DNA of 64,000 bases from Actinacidiphila yanglinensis (GCF_900107965.1 NZ_FNVU01000005.1:1-64000); one strand, 5' to 3'; positions 8,062 to 17,040 are shown, numbered from the stretch's first letter. A program made the numbers and translations. Notes: generated from the sequence alone by a model not told the origin.

Positions 8062-9243
8062 GTGGCGCGTGGCAGATCCGCAGGTGGCGGCGGCAGGCCG
8101 GTGACGCTGGCCATGGTGGCGCAGCGGGCCGGGGTGTCCGCGCAGACGGTCTCCAACGCGCTCAACTCCCCCGAGTTGCTGGCCGGTGAGACCCTGGAGC
8201 GGGTCCGGCGGGCGATCGCCGACCTGGACTACCGGCCGCACCAGGCCGCCCGCTCGCTGCGCACCCGCTCCAGCCGGCTGATCGGCTACGGCGTCGCCCC
8301 GACCCCGCCGAGCATCTCCACCTCGGTGCTGGACCGCTTCCTGCACGCGCTGTCCGACTCGGCCGACCTGGCCGGCTACCGGGTGCTGCTGTTCGCCGCA
8401 CCGGTCGGCGCCGACGACGAGCAGGAGCGCTACGACCAGCTGCTGCGCGACCACTCGGTGGACGCGTTCGTGCTCAGCAACACCCACCGGGGCGACCGGC
8501 GGCCGGGCTGGCTGGCCAAGCGGGAGATCCCGTTCGTGGCGTTCGGCCGCTCCTGGGCCGCCCGGGACATCGGCGACTGGGTCGACGTGGACGGCGCGCA
8601 GGGCACCGCCGACGCGGTGGACCACCTGGTGGCCGCCGGGCACCGCAAGATCGGCCTGCTCGGCTGGCCGCGCGGGTCCGGGGTCGGCGACGACCGCGCC
8701 CGCGGCTGGCGCGAGGCGATGGAGCGGCACGGGCTGCCGGTGCGCGGCCTGCGGCAGGCGGCCGAGGACGACGCGAAGGCAGCCCAACTGGCCGTGGCCC
8801 CGCTGCTGGACGGCCCCGGCGGCGTGACCGCCGTGGTCGCGGTGAGCGACACCCTCGCGCTGGGCGTCTACCGGGCGCTGCGCGAGCGCGGCCGGACCCC
8901 CGGCGCGGACGTGGCCGTGGTCGGCTTCGACGACTCGCCGGCCGCCGCGCTGCTCTCCCCGAGCCTCAGCAGCCTGCACCAGCCGCTGGAGGAGGTGGGG
9001 CGTGCCTGCACCCGGCTGCTGGTGGCGCGACTGAAGGACCCGCGGGCGGCGCCGCAACGGCTGCTGCTCGCACCGGAACTGGTGGTCCGGGAGAGCTCCG
9101 CACCGCACCCCGGATCCCTTGCCGACCCCCCACGGGACGAGCCCCCGCACTCCCGCCGGGACCCGCACACGCCGCCCCCGCCGGACCCGCCCGCGGTTCC
9201 GGACGCTCACCCGCCCACCGCCAACCGCACCGCCTCGGAGTGA
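8062..9243 (+). CDS. LacI-family transcriptional regulator
   Basis: A 393-residue repressor. The N-terminal helix-turn-helix VTLAMVAQRAGVSAQTVSNALN is followed by the hinge helix (DYRPHQAARSLRT) and a periplasmic-binding-like sugar domain ending near residue 345. The last 45 residues are a proline-rich tail not typical of the family. The GTG at 8062 has GGGAGG 6 bases upstream. Its stop codon overlaps the start region of the solute-binding protein, so repressor and transporter are translationally linked, while the hydrolase genes are divergent. It probably senses the imported sugar or a breakdown product. Confidence 0.93.
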   Translation: MARGRSAGGGGRPVTLAMVAQRAGVSAQTVSNALNSPELLAGETLERVRRAIADLDYRPHQAARSLRTRSSRLIGYGVAPTPPSISTSVLDRFLHALSDSADLAGYRVLLFAAPVGADDEQERYDQLLRDHSVDAFVLSNTHRGDRRPGWLAKREIPFVAFGRSWAARDIGDWVDVDGAQGTADAVDHLVAAGHRKIGLLGWPRGSGVGDDRARGWREAMERHGLPVRGLRQAAEDDAKAAQLAVAPLLDGPGGVTAVVAVSDTLALGVYRALRERGRTPGADVAVVGFDDSPAAALLSPSLSSLHQPLEEVGRACTRLLVARLKDPRAAPQRLLLAPELVVRESSAPHPGSLADPPRDEPPHSRRDPHTPPPPDPPAVPDAHPPTANRTASE

Positions 9244-9245
9244 TG

Positions 9246-10484
9246 ATGAACGTACGTAGAGCCGCCCCCGCCGCCCTCTGCGGCGCCCTCCTTCTCGCCG
9301 GCTGCTCGTCGGGCTTCGGCAGCGACTCCAGCAGCAAGCAGGACTCGGAAGGCAAGCAGCACCTCACCGTGATGATCGGCTCGTCCGGCGACGCCGAGAC
9401 CAACGCGGTGAAGGCCGCCGCCGCGGCCTGGGCGAAGAAGACCGGCAACACCGTCACGGTCACCGCCGCGCAGAACCTCGACCAGCAGCTCGGCCAGTCG
9501 CTGGCGGGCGGCAAGCCGCCGGACGTCTTCTACGTCGGCTCCAACACCTTCGCCAACTACGCGAAGGGCAACTCGCTGTACACGTACGGCGACCAGCTCT
9601 CGTACCAGAACGACTTCTCCGACTCGCTGCGCAAGTCCTTCTCCTACAACGGGAAGTTCGTCTGCGCGCCCAAGGACACCTCGACGCTGGCCCTGGCGGT
9701 CAACACCGCCATGTGGCAGAAGGCCGGGCTGACCGCGGCCGACTACCCCACCACCTGGCCGCAGTTGGAGAAGGTCGCCAAGAAGCTCACCTCCTCCAAG
9801 GTGACCGGGCTGGTGGTGGACGCCTCCTACAACGAGCTGGGCGTCTTCATGAAGCAGGCCGGCGGCTGGATAACCGACCCCGGGCAGGCCGCGATGACCG
9901 CCGACAGCGCCGCGAACGTCAAGGCGCTGACGTTCGTGAAGAAGCTGCTCAAGGAGGGGGCGCTGAAGTACCCCAAGCAGGTCGACACCGGCTGGGGCGG
10001 CGAGGCGCTGGGCACCCAGAAGGCCGCGATGACCATCGAGGGCAACTGGCTGACCGGCGCGATGGCCTCGGACTACCCCAAGGTCGGGTACAAGGTCCTG
10101 CCGCTGCCGGTGGGTTCGGCCGGCAAGGGCACCCTGTCCTTCAGCACGTGCTGGGGCATCGCCAACAAGAGCGCCCACCACGCGGCGGACGTCTCCCTGG
10201 TGAAGGCGTTCACCGCCGTACCGCAGGAGCTCACCTTCGCCGGCGCCTACGGGGTGCTGCCCTCCCGGACCAGCGCGCTGGCGGCCTACAGCGCGAAGTA
10301 CCCCGCGAACAAGGCGTTCGCCGACGGTGAGTCCTACGGGCAGGGGCCGGTGACGCTCCCCGGCTTCACCAAGGTGCTCGCGCAGTTCGACACCGACCTG
10401 GCCGGGCTGGCCACGGCCGACCCGAAGACGATCCTGTCCAGCCTCCAGAAGAACGGAACGGCCGCGCTCGGTTCGGGCGGCTGA
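9246..10484 (+). CDS. Sugar ABC transporter solute-binding lipoprotein
   Basis: A 412-residue family 1 extracellular solute-binding protein. The signal peptide ends in the lipobox LLAGC, with Cys20 as the lipidation site, so the mature protein is membrane-anchored. The mature sequence follows the maltose-binding-protein-like layout. Three candidate starts are packed together (GTG 9240, ATG 9243, ATG 9246); 9246 is preferred because GGAG (9237-9240) is then 5 bases away. The start overlaps the LacI stop. The sugar is not determined, but the adjacent debranching-type enzyme and esterase suggest an oligosaccharide. Confidence 0.92.
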   Translation: MNVRRAAPAALCGALLLAGCSSGFGSDSSSKQDSEGKQHLTVMIGSSGDAETNAVKAAAAAWAKKTGNTVTVTAAQNLDQQLGQSLAGGKPPDVFYVGSNTFANYAKGNSLYTYGDQLSYQNDFSDSLRKSFSYNGKFVCAPKDTSTLALAVNTAMWQKAGLTAADYPTTWPQLEKVAKKLTSSKVTGLVVDASYNELGVFMKQAGGWITDPGQAAMTADSAANVKALTFVKKLLKEGALKYPKQVDTGWGGEALGTQKAAMTIEGNWLTGAMASDYPKVGYKVLPLPVGSAGKGTLSFSTCWGIANKSAHHAADVSLVKAFTAVPQELTFAGAYGVLPSRTSALAAYSAKYPANKAFADGESYGQGPVTLPGFTKVLAQFDTDLAGLATADPKTILSSLQKNGTAALGSGG

Positions 10485-10536
10485 CCCCGGTCCGGGAGCG
10501 GCGTCGGACCAGCGGGCACGTGTGAAGGGAAGCACC

Positions 10537-11709
10537 ATGCGCAAGGAGCAGCAGGGCGGCACGGCGGCCGTCGCACTGCCCGCGGTCCGCACCCGGCCGA
10601 CCGGGCGTACCGGTCCGGCCGGCACCGGCCGGACCGGACCCGGCGGGCGGTCCCGGCGCGGGATCAGGGACCGGCAGGGCCGGTGGGGCTGGCTGTTCGT
10701 CAGCCCGATGGTGATCGTGCTCGGGCTGTTCCTGCTGCTGCCGATCCTGATGGCGCTGTGGGTCAGCCTGCTGCACTGGGACGGCCAGTCCGACCCGTTC
10801 ACGTCGGCGGCGGACTTCGTCGGGGTGCGCAACTACACCGACCTGTTCGGCAGCAGCGGCGGCCTGACCCACCAACTCTTCATGATCTCGCTGCGCAACA
10901 ACCTGTACTACGTGCTGCTGGTCGTGCCGTTGCAGACCGTGCTGGCGCTGGGCCTGGCGCTCGCGGTCAACAGCCGCCGGCTGCGCCGCAAGGGGCCGCT
11001 GCGCACCGCGTTCTTCTTCCCGTCCGTCACCAGCTCGATCGCGATCTCCACCGTCTTCCTCTTCCTGTTCCAGGGCAGCGGCGCGGTGAACGCGCTGCTG
11101 AAGTGGGTGGGCATCAGCGGGCCGAAGTGGTTCACCGACGCGCACGGCCTGGTGTGGTCGGTGCTGGGCGCGGTCGGCCTGGTCGACCCGGACAAGCCGG
11201 TGCACGCGCTGGCCGCGCACGGCGTGCTGGGGCTGTCCTGGTGGGACTGGCTGGCCGGGCCGTCGATCGCGATGTGCACCATCATCGTGCTGGCGGTGTG
11301 GACCACCTCCGGCACCTTCATGCTGATGTTCCTGGCCGCGCTGCAGGACGTGCCCGCCGAACTGGAGGAGCAGGCCACGGTCGACGGCGCGAGCCGCTGG
11401 CAGTCGCTGCGCCACGTCACGCTGCCGGCACTGCGCCCGGTGATCTTCCTGGTGGTCACCCTCGGACTGATCGGCACCTGGCAGGTCTTCGACGCGGTCT
11501 ACGTGATGAGCCAGGGCGCGCCGGGCAACACCACCCTCACGCCGGCCTACCTGTCGTACACCTCCGGCTTCCAGGACAGCGACTACGGCCACGCGGCCGC
11601 GATCGCGTTCGTGCTGCTGGCGATCATCATGCTGGTGCAGCGGGTGCTGCTGCGGGAGCGCGACGGTCAACCGAGCCGGATCCGCCGGCTCCTGGGGAGG
11701 AACCGATGA
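10537..11709 (+). CDS. Sugar ABC transporter permease, MalF type
   Basis: A 390-residue permease with an Arg/Gly/Pro-rich cytoplasmic N-terminus of about 50 residues followed by six or more membrane spans. The EAA loop that contacts the ATPase is visible as ELEEQATVDGASRWQ in the last third. The ATG at 10537 has AAGGGAAG 5 bases upstream, preferred over the GTG at 10522. The 3' end overlaps the next permease start (ATGA). A spacer of about 80 residues between two spans is longer than usual. Confidence 0.92.
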   Translation: MRKEQQGGTAAVALPAVRTRPTGRTGPAGTGRTGPGGRSRRGIRDRQGRWGWLFVSPMVIVLGLFLLLPILMALWVSLLHWDGQSDPFTSAADFVGVRNYTDLFGSSGGLTHQLFMISLRNNLYYVLLVVPLQTVLALGLALAVNSRRLRRKGPLRTAFFFPSVTSSIAISTVFLFLFQGSGAVNALLKWVGISGPKWFTDAHGLVWSVLGAVGLVDPDKPVHALAAHGVLGLSWWDWLAGPSIAMCTIIVLAVWTTSGTFMLMFLAALQDVPAELEEQATVDGASRWQSLRHVTLPALRPVIFLVVTLGLIGTWQVFDAVYVMSQGAPGNTTLTPAYLSYTSGFQDSDYGHAAAIAFVLLAIIMLVQRVLLRERDGQPSRIRRLLGRNR

Positions 11710-12611
11710 GCATCGTCCGCGGCACCACGCGCGGGACCGCCGACCGGGCCGCCCGGCGGCGCCCGCGGCGCTCGGCCACCACCGCCCTCCTGCTGGGCGT
11801 GACGGTGCTGCTCGGCGTGGTGTACGTCCTGCCGTTCGTGATCCAGCTGGTGACGTCCTTCAAGACCGATCCCGACGCGGCGTCCCATCCGCTGTCGCTG
11901 CTGCCGAACCCGTTCACGCTGGACTCCTACCGGCGGCTGTTCGGGCTCGGCGGGTCCGGCGAGTCGGTGCCGTTCATGCGCTGGCTGGGCAACTCCGTGC
12001 TGGTCACCGTCTTCGTCACCGTCGGCCGGGTGTTCTTCGACTCGCTCGCCGGGTACGCCCTGGCCCGGCTGGACTTCCGCGGCCGGAACCTGCTCTTCAA
12101 CGGGCTGCTGACGGTGATGTCGGTGCCCGGCGTGGTGCTGCTCATCCCGAAGTTCCTGGTCCTCAACGAGCTGGGCATGTTCGACACCTACGCGGGCATG
12201 ATCGTGCCCCTGCTGGTGGACGCGGCCGGGGTGTTCGTCATGCGCCAGTTCTTCCTGTCGGTGCCCAAGGAGGTGGAGGAGGCGGCCCGGATCGACGGCG
12301 CGGGGATCTTCCGCACCTTCTGGTCGGTGGTGCTGCCGATGGCGCGCCCCGCCCTGATCACGCTCACCATCCTCTCCTTCCAGTCGTCCTGGAACGAGTT
12401 CACCCACTTCCTGGTCGCCACCCAGTCCCCGCAGTACGAGACCCTGACCACCGGCCTGGCCCGCTTCGTCTCCGGCAGCCTCAGCGCCGGCACCCAGTAC
12501 CCGCTGAAACTCACCGCGGCCCTGGTCGCCACCATCCCGGTGGCGGTGCTGTTCTTCGTCTTCCAGCGCCACTTCGTGCGCGGCGCGAACTCCGGCTCCG
12601 TGAAGGGCTGA
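11706..12611 (+). CDS. Sugar ABC transporter permease, MalG type
   Basis: A 301-residue inner-membrane permease with an Arg-rich N-terminus, six predicted spans and the EAA loop EVEEAARIDGAGIFRTFW. The start overlaps the preceding stop as ATGA, and GGGGAGG lies 7 bases upstream. It forms the heterodimeric channel with the gene before it. No ATP-binding gene follows; in Streptomyces such carbohydrate importers usually borrow the shared ATPase MsiK, which is the likely situation here. Confidence 0.93.
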   Translation: MSIVRGTTRGTADRAARRRPRRSATTALLLGVTVLLGVVYVLPFVIQLVTSFKTDPDAASHPLSLLPNPFTLDSYRRLFGLGGSGESVPFMRWLGNSVLVTVFVTVGRVFFDSLAGYALARLDFRGRNLLFNGLLTVMSVPGVVLLIPKFLVLNELGMFDTYAGMIVPLLVDAAGVFVMRQFFLSVPKEVEEAARIDGAGIFRTFWSVVLPMARPALITLTILSFQSSWNEFTHFLVATQSPQYETLTTGLARFVSGSLSAGTQYPLKLTAALVATIPVAVLFFVFQRHFVRGANSGSVKG

Positions 12612-12770
12612 ACCGGCCCGCGCCACCGGGGCCCGCGAAACCTCCCTCACCCGCATGAAGTTCGCAGACCGGTCCAAAGCCCCGTGCCGCCCCTTTTGCA
12701 TACGCCGCACGTCACGGGGCAGGGGCCGGGGCAACGGGGCAACGGAGCCGCGGGTGAGGAGACAGTACGC

Positions 12771-14450
12771 ATGGTGGAGACGACCAAGCCCACCGTCGGG
12801 TCCCCCGACGACGGTGCGGCCGGGGGGACCCGGCTGCGCCGGGACATGGGGCGGGTCAGCCTGCTGTTCGCCGGCGTGGGCTCGATCATCGGCTCGGGCT
12901 GGCTGTTCGGCGCCCTCAACGCCGCCCGGATCGCCGGGCCGGCCTCGATCTTCTCGTGGGCGATCGCCGCGGTGATGATCCTGCTGATCGGGCTCTGCTT
13001 CGCCGAACTGGGCACGATGTTCCCGGTCTCCGGCGGGGTGGTCCGCTTCCCGCACCTGTCGTTCGGCTCGTTCGCCAGCTACACCATGGGCTGGATCACC
13101 TGGGTCGCCGCCGCGACCGTCGCGCCGATCGAGGTCGAGGGCGCCCTCCAGTACGCCACCAAGTGGGCTGATTTCACCCAGCCGCACGCCAACGGCTCGC
13201 ACACGCTGACCGGCCTGGGCTACCTGGTCGCCGTCCTCGGTATGGCCTTCTTCGTCACCCTGAACTACTTCGGCATCCGCTGGTTCGCCCGGGTGAACAA
13301 CGTCCTGGTGTGGTGGAAGCTCGCGATCATCCTCACCGTGGTGCTGGCGTTCCTGTTCACCGCCTTCCACGGCCACAACTTCAGCGCCAAGGAGTACGGC
13401 GGGTTCGCCCCCGGCGGCGCGAAGGGCGTGTTCACGGCGATCTCCACGGCCGGGATCACCTTCTCCTTCCTGGGCTTCCGGCAGGCGGTCGAACTCGCCG
13501 GCGAGACCGACGACCCCAAGCGCAACGTGCCGTTCGCGATCATCGGCTCGGTGCTGCTCACCGGCGCGATCTACGTCGCGCTGGAAGTCGCCTTCCTCGC
13601 CGCCGTCCCCGGCCACGACCTCAGGTCCTCCGGCGGCTGGCTCTCGCTGCAGTTCGCCAACGACTTCGGCCCGCTCGCCGCCATCGCCGGCGCGATCGGC
13701 CTGGGCTGGCTCGCCTACCTGCTCTACGTCGACGCCGTGATCTCCCCCGCCGACACCGGCCTGATCTACACCACCGTCACCGCCCGCATCTCCTACGCGA
13801 TGGCCCGCAACGGCAACGCGCCCAAGCAGCTGTCCGCCACCACCTCGCGCGGCGCCCCGCTGGTCAGCCTGATCGTCACCTTCGTCCTCGGGCTGATCGT
13901 CTTCCTGCCCTTCCCGAGCTGGCAGCAGCTCGTCGGCTTCATCACCTCCGCCACGGTGCTGTCGTTCGGCTCCGGGCCGCTGGTGCTGGCCGCGCTGCGC
14001 CGCCAGGTGCCCGAGCAGGAGCGGCCGTTCCGGGTGCCGGGCGGCGACGTGATCCCCTTCCTCGGCCTGTACTCCGCGAACCTGATCGTCTACTGGGCCG
14101 GCTGGAACACCAACTGGAAGCTGTTCGCGACCATCGGCATCGGCTTCGTGCTGCTCGCCGTCTTCGAGGCGACCAGCCGGGAGACCCCCGACCTGGAGTG
14201 GCGCGCGGGTGCGACCTGGGTGATGCCGTGGCTGATCGGCCTCGCGCTCGTCAGCTGGGCCGGCGACTACGACGGCGGGCGCGGCTGGATCGGCCTGGGC
14301 TGGGGCTTCGTGGTCAACCTCGCCCTCGCCGCGATCGTCTACCTGCTGGCGCTGCGGGTACGGCTGCCCGAGCCGACCGTCCGCGCGCACATCGCGCATG
14401 CCGTCGAGGAGGCCGAGGCGGAGCAGGCGGAACTCGGCGCGACCCCCTGA
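12771..14450 (+). CDS. APC-superfamily amino acid permease
   Basis: A 559-residue protein with about 12-13 hydrophobic segments. The first span contains GSIIGSGWLF, the APC substrate-binding signature with unwound helix 1, and the consensus SFLGFRQAVELAGE follows in the middle. The ATG at 12771 is preceded by GTGAGGAGA about 8 bases upstream. It stands alone, 160 bases after the sugar permease and convergent with the SCO6745-family gene. The substrate is probably an amino acid or related amine; nothing nearby narrows this. Confidence 0.9.
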   Translation: MVETTKPTVGSPDDGAAGGTRLRRDMGRVSLLFAGVGSIIGSGWLFGALNAARIAGPASIFSWAIAAVMILLIGLCFAELGTMFPVSGGVVRFPHLSFGSFASYTMGWITWVAAATVAPIEVEGALQYATKWADFTQPHANGSHTLTGLGYLVAVLGMAFFVTLNYFGIRWFARVNNVLVWWKLAIILTVVLAFLFTAFHGHNFSAKEYGGFAPGGAKGVFTAISTAGITFSFLGFRQAVELAGETDDPKRNVPFAIIGSVLLTGAIYVALEVAFLAAVPGHDLRSSGGWLSLQFANDFGPLAAIAGAIGLGWLAYLLYVDAVISPADTGLIYTTVTARISYAMARNGNAPKQLSATTSRGAPLVSLIVTFVLGLIVFLPFPSWQQLVGFITSATVLSFGSGPLVLAALRRQVPEQERPFRVPGGDVIPFLGLYSANLIVYWAGWNTNWKLFATIGIGFVLLAVFEATSRETPDLEWRAGATWVMPWLIGLALVSWAGDYDGGRGWIGLGWGFVVNLALAAIVYLLALRVRLPEPTVRAHIAHAVEEAEAEQAELGATP

Positions 14451-14460
14451 CCCGGCCCCG

Positions 14461-14491
14461 CCGGCCCGGACCCGTACGCGGTCCGGGCCGG
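14461..14491. terminator. Hairpin terminator between convergent genes
   Basis: A perfect 12-bp stem (CCGGCCCGGACC / GGTCCGGGCCGG) with a 7-base loop fills the 51-base gap between the APC permease and the convergent SCO6745-family gene. It is likely bidirectional. Confidence 0.7.
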
Positions 14492-14501
14492 GCCGGCGGG
14501 C

Positions 14502-15404
14502 TCAGCGCCCTCCCGCGAACACCCCGCCGGGAAAAGCCCCGTGCGCGATCGCGGTACGGCTCAGCCGGCCGCCGATCCCGGTGAGCCGGGCCGTCGCGTC
14601 CTCGCCGAGGTGCCGGTAGGGATCGGCGGCCAGCCGGTCGGTCATCTGCTCGAGGTCGCGCCGCAGTTCGGTGCCCGCGGCGGTGAGGGCGCCGCCGGCG
14701 TCGAGCAGGCCGCGCTCGCGCAGCCGGTCGCAGGCGGCGGACCACTCCTCGCGGCTCCAGCCGCGGCTGGCCCGGGCGAACTCCGGGACGAAGCCCTTTC
14801 CGGTCGCCGTGTGGGTGACCAGCGACTCGATCCCGTCCAGCCCGTGCGCCGCCAGCGCCGCGATGTGGCCGTCGCCGCGGTGCTCGCGCAGCAGCGTGGC
14901 CGCGTGCCAGAGCGCGAGGTGCGGCTGCGGCGGGACAGCCAGGTCGGCGTGCGCGGCGTAGAGCGGCCGCCCGGCGGACGTGCACGCCTCGGTCGCGGTC
15001 GCCGCCAGCGCGGCGGCCTCGGCGACCTCCGGGTCCTGCGCGATGTCCGCGCCGAGCAGCCGCTCCAGCGCGGCGCCGGCGGCACGCCACCGCGCGGCGA
15101 CGACGGCCGCGGGGGCGGCGGCCTGCCAGGCGCGGGGCAGATGGCGGGCGATGAGGGCCGGGCTGAAGTTGTAGAAGGTGGCCGTGACCGCGCCGGCGCC
15201 CACCGCCCCCATCGCCGCGGCGCGCCCCGCGAAGTAGCCCATGCCGCCGGGCCCCATGCCGCCCGACCCCATCCCCCCGGACTCCATGCCGCCGGGCTCC
15301 AGGCCGATCGCGGTGAACTCCCGCTCGGTCTCCGGGACGAAGTAGATCAGCGAGTGCAGCGGATTGAGCGCGCCGTTGCAGTGCCGGGCCGCCGTGAGCA
15401 TCAT
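14502..15404 (-). CDS. SCO6745-family protein
   Basis: A 300-residue protein matching the actinobacterial SCO6745 family as I know it: an N-terminal block RHCNGALNPLHSLIYFVPE, then MGYFAGRAAAMG and ATFYNFSPALIARHLPRAW, and a C-terminal winged-helix-like half with LVTHTATG. The family function is not established. The ATG at 15404 is preferred over 15413 because GAGG (15414-15417) is then about 9 bases away. Between the family blocks there is a Gly-Met repeat (GGMES-GGMGS-GGMGP-GGMG) encoded by a 15-bp tandem repeat that does not belong to the family core. Confidence 0.8.
   Translation of the reverse strand: MMLTAARHCNGALNPLHSLIYFVPETEREFTAIGLEPGGMESGGMGSGGMGPGGMGYFAGRAAAMGAVGAGAVTATFYNFSPALIARHLPRAWQAAAPAAVVAARWRAAGAALERLLGADIAQDPEVAEAAALAATATEACTSAGRPLYAAHADLAVPPQPHLALWHAATLLREHRGDGHIAALAAHGLDGIESLVTHTATGKGFVPEFARASRGWSREEWSAACDRLRERGLLDAGGALTAAGTELRRDLEQMTDRLAADPYRHLGEDATARLTGIGGRLSRTAIAHGAFPGGVFAGGR
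15238..15297 (-). repeat. Four 15-bp tandem repeats inside the SCO6745-family gene
   Basis: Four consecutive 15-base units with few substitutions encode GGM(E/G)(S/P)-type pentapeptides. The period is a multiple of three, so copy number can vary without breaking the gene. Confidence 0.8.
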
Positions 15405-15472
15405 GCGGCCCATCCTCGACCACGGCGCGGCGAAATACTACCGGCGGGTACAGGGGCCTTCGGGAAGCTTTC

Positions 15473-15504
15473 ACAACCTATCGGTTGTACAAGCCAGAGG
15501 TTGT
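15473..15504. promoter_or_regulatory. ArsR-type operator with a third half-site
   Basis: ACAACC-TATC-GGTTGT (15473-15488) is a perfect 6-bp inverted repeat, and a further GGTTGT half-site lies at 15499-15504, 16 bases after the second arm. It ends 17 bases before the ATG of the ArsR gene, where bound repressor would block the promoter. Dyads of the AACC-N4-GGTT type are a form I associate with ArsR/SRPBCC operons; autoregulation is inferred. Confidence 0.65.
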
Positions 15505-15520
15505 GGATAGGCTGGCGGAC

Positions 15521-15901
15521 ATGACGGCGGTCGATGTCGAAGACGAGTTGACCCTGGTGTTCTCGGCCCTGGCCGACCCCACCAGGAGGGCGATACTGGC
15601 CCGCCTCGCCCGTGGCGACGCCACGGCCGGCGAGCTGGCGGAACCGTTCGCGATCTCCCAGCAGGCGGTCTCGAAGCACCTGAAGGTGCTGGAGGGCGCG
15701 CGGCTGATCTCGCGCACCCGGACCGCGCAGGCGCGGCCGTGCGCGCTGGACCCGGTCCGCCTGGACACGGCGGCCGGCTGGATCGCGCGGCACCGGCAGG
15801 TCTGGGCCGACCGGCACGACCGCCTGGAAGAGCATCTGGCCGCGCTGCGGGCCGAACAGCAGGGCGACGCCGGCAACGACGAGGAGGCGGCAACGCCATG
15901 A
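15521..15901 (+). CDS. ArsR-family winged-helix regulator
   Basis: A 126-residue regulator of normal ArsR/SmtB length. The recognition region is AGELAEPFAISQQAVSKHLKVLEGARL; no Cys metal site such as CxC is present, so it belongs to the non-metal branch usually coupled to SRPBCC proteins. The ATG at 15521 is chosen because an earlier TTG would lie inside the operator. Its stop overlaps the start of the SRPBCC gene (ATGA), giving a two-gene operon that it probably represses. Confidence 0.92.
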   Translation: MTAVDVEDELTLVFSALADPTRRAILARLARGDATAGELAEPFAISQQAVSKHLKVLEGARLISRTRTAQARPCALDPVRLDTAAGWIARHRQVWADRHDRLEEHLAALRAEQQGDAGNDEEAATP

Positions 15902-16386
15902 CCACCAGCACGGACGAGTTCACCTACCGGCGCGTGCACCGGGGCAGCCCCGGGCTGCTCTTCGCCTGCATGACCACGCCCGAGCACCTGGCCCGCTTCT
16001 GGGGCCCGGCCGGCACCACCACGCCGATCGACGGCATCGTGGTCGACCTGCGGCCGGGCGGCGCCTTCGAGACCACCATGGTCGGCGGCGACGGCAGCAC
16101 CCACACGATGCGCGCGGTGTACGCCGAAGTCACCCCGCCCGACCGGCTGGTGTGGATCGAGGCGGGCGTCGAGGGCGGCATGCGCACCACCGTCACCTTC
16201 ACCGACCTCGGCGACGGCCGCACCGAGGTGGTCACCCACCAGACCAACGTGCCCGCCGCCTACCGCAGCGCCCAGGCGCAGGCCGGCTTCGCCACCAGCC
16301 TGGACCGCCTCGACGCCTACGCCGCCGAACTGGCCGCCGCGGGCACGGACCAGGACGCCGGCCCGGAGCAACCCCCGCTCACGTGA
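15898..16386 (+). CDS. SRPBCC/AHSA1-domain protein
   Basis: A 162-residue single-domain START/AHSA1-like fold. Family features visible are the N-terminal RRVHRGSPGLLFACMTTPEHLARFWGP, the central GGAFETTM and the C-terminal helix. Such proteins bind small hydrophobic ligands, and those coupled to ArsR genes are often described as polyketide-cyclase-like or START-like without a known reaction. It overlaps the ArsR gene by 4 bases and is expressed with it. Confidence 0.92.
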   Translation: MTTSTDEFTYRRVHRGSPGLLFACMTTPEHLARFWGPAGTTTPIDGIVVDLRPGGAFETTMVGGDGSTHTMRAVYAEVTPPDRLVWIEAGVEGGMRTTVTFTDLGDGRTEVVTHQTNVPAAYRSAQAQAGFATSLDRLDAYAAELAAAGTDQDAGPEQPPLT

Positions 16387-16455
16387 CGGGTATTGCCGCG
16401 TGCCGCCGCTCCGGCCCGGCACGCCGCACCGGGCCCCGCCCGCCGGCGTTACGGG

Positions 16456-17025
16456 TCAGGACCCCGCGACGAGCACCGCCACCGCGTCGGTGACCACCCG
16501 GCGCCGGCGGGCCGTGTCGTTCCCGGCCAGGCGGGTGTCGAACTCGGGGGTGTTGGCACTCCAGAAACCGGACAGGTGCAGCACCAGGCCGAGGAGTTCC
16601 TCGGCGGAGAACCGGGTCGGCAGCAGGCCGTCGCGCTGCGCCCCCGCGACCGCCTTGATCTTCGCCGCGTTGCTCTCCATGACCACGGGGATCAGGCTGC
16701 CGGTGCCGGCCCGCTCCAGCCGGTACCAGGTCGCGAGCCGCTGCACCCACGGCCGGGCCTCGTAGGAGTCGAAGAGCCGGCCCGCGTACTCGGGCAGATC
16801 GGCCGGGTCGATCGGCACGGCGTCGACGGTCTCACGGCACATCGCGTCGAAGACCGCGTCGAACAGGCCGTCCTTGCTGCCGAAGTAGTGGTAGATCTGC
16901 GCCTTGTTGCTCTTGGCCGCGGCGGCGATCCGGTCCACCCGGGCGCCCGCGATGCCGTATGCCGCGAACTCCTCCGTCGCCGCGCGCAGCAGCCGGCGGC
17001 GGGTGGCCTCCGCATCCCTGTTCAT
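16456..17025 (-). CDS. TetR-family transcriptional regulator
   Basis: A 189-residue repressor. The N-terminal helix-turn-helix has the TetR consensus FAAYGIAGARVDRIAAAAK followed by IYHYFGSKDGLF. The C-terminal ligand domain is diverse, as usual. The ATG at 17025 is preferred to the in-frame ATG at 17061 because the longer form would start inside the operator. It is divergent from the SDR gene at 17139, which is its probable target. Confidence 0.93.
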   Translation of the reverse strand: MNRDAEATRRRLLRAATEEFAAYGIAGARVDRIAAAAKSNKAQIYHYFGSKDGLFDAVFDAMCRETVDAVPIDPADLPEYAGRLFDSYEARPWVQRLATWYRLERAGTGSLIPVVMESNAAKIKAVAGAQRDGLLPTRFSAEELLGLVLHLSGFWSANTPEFDTRLAGNDTARRRRVVTDAVAVLVAGS

Positions 17026-17040
17026 GACGTCCAGGGTATC

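Noticed and set aside
11667..14399. A 910-residue open frame on the minus strand opposite the permease and APC genes.
   Set aside because: It is the complement of two well-supported genes and has the skewed, hydrophilic His/Gln/Glu/Arg composition produced by reading GC-rich genes backwards. It has no recognisable domain.
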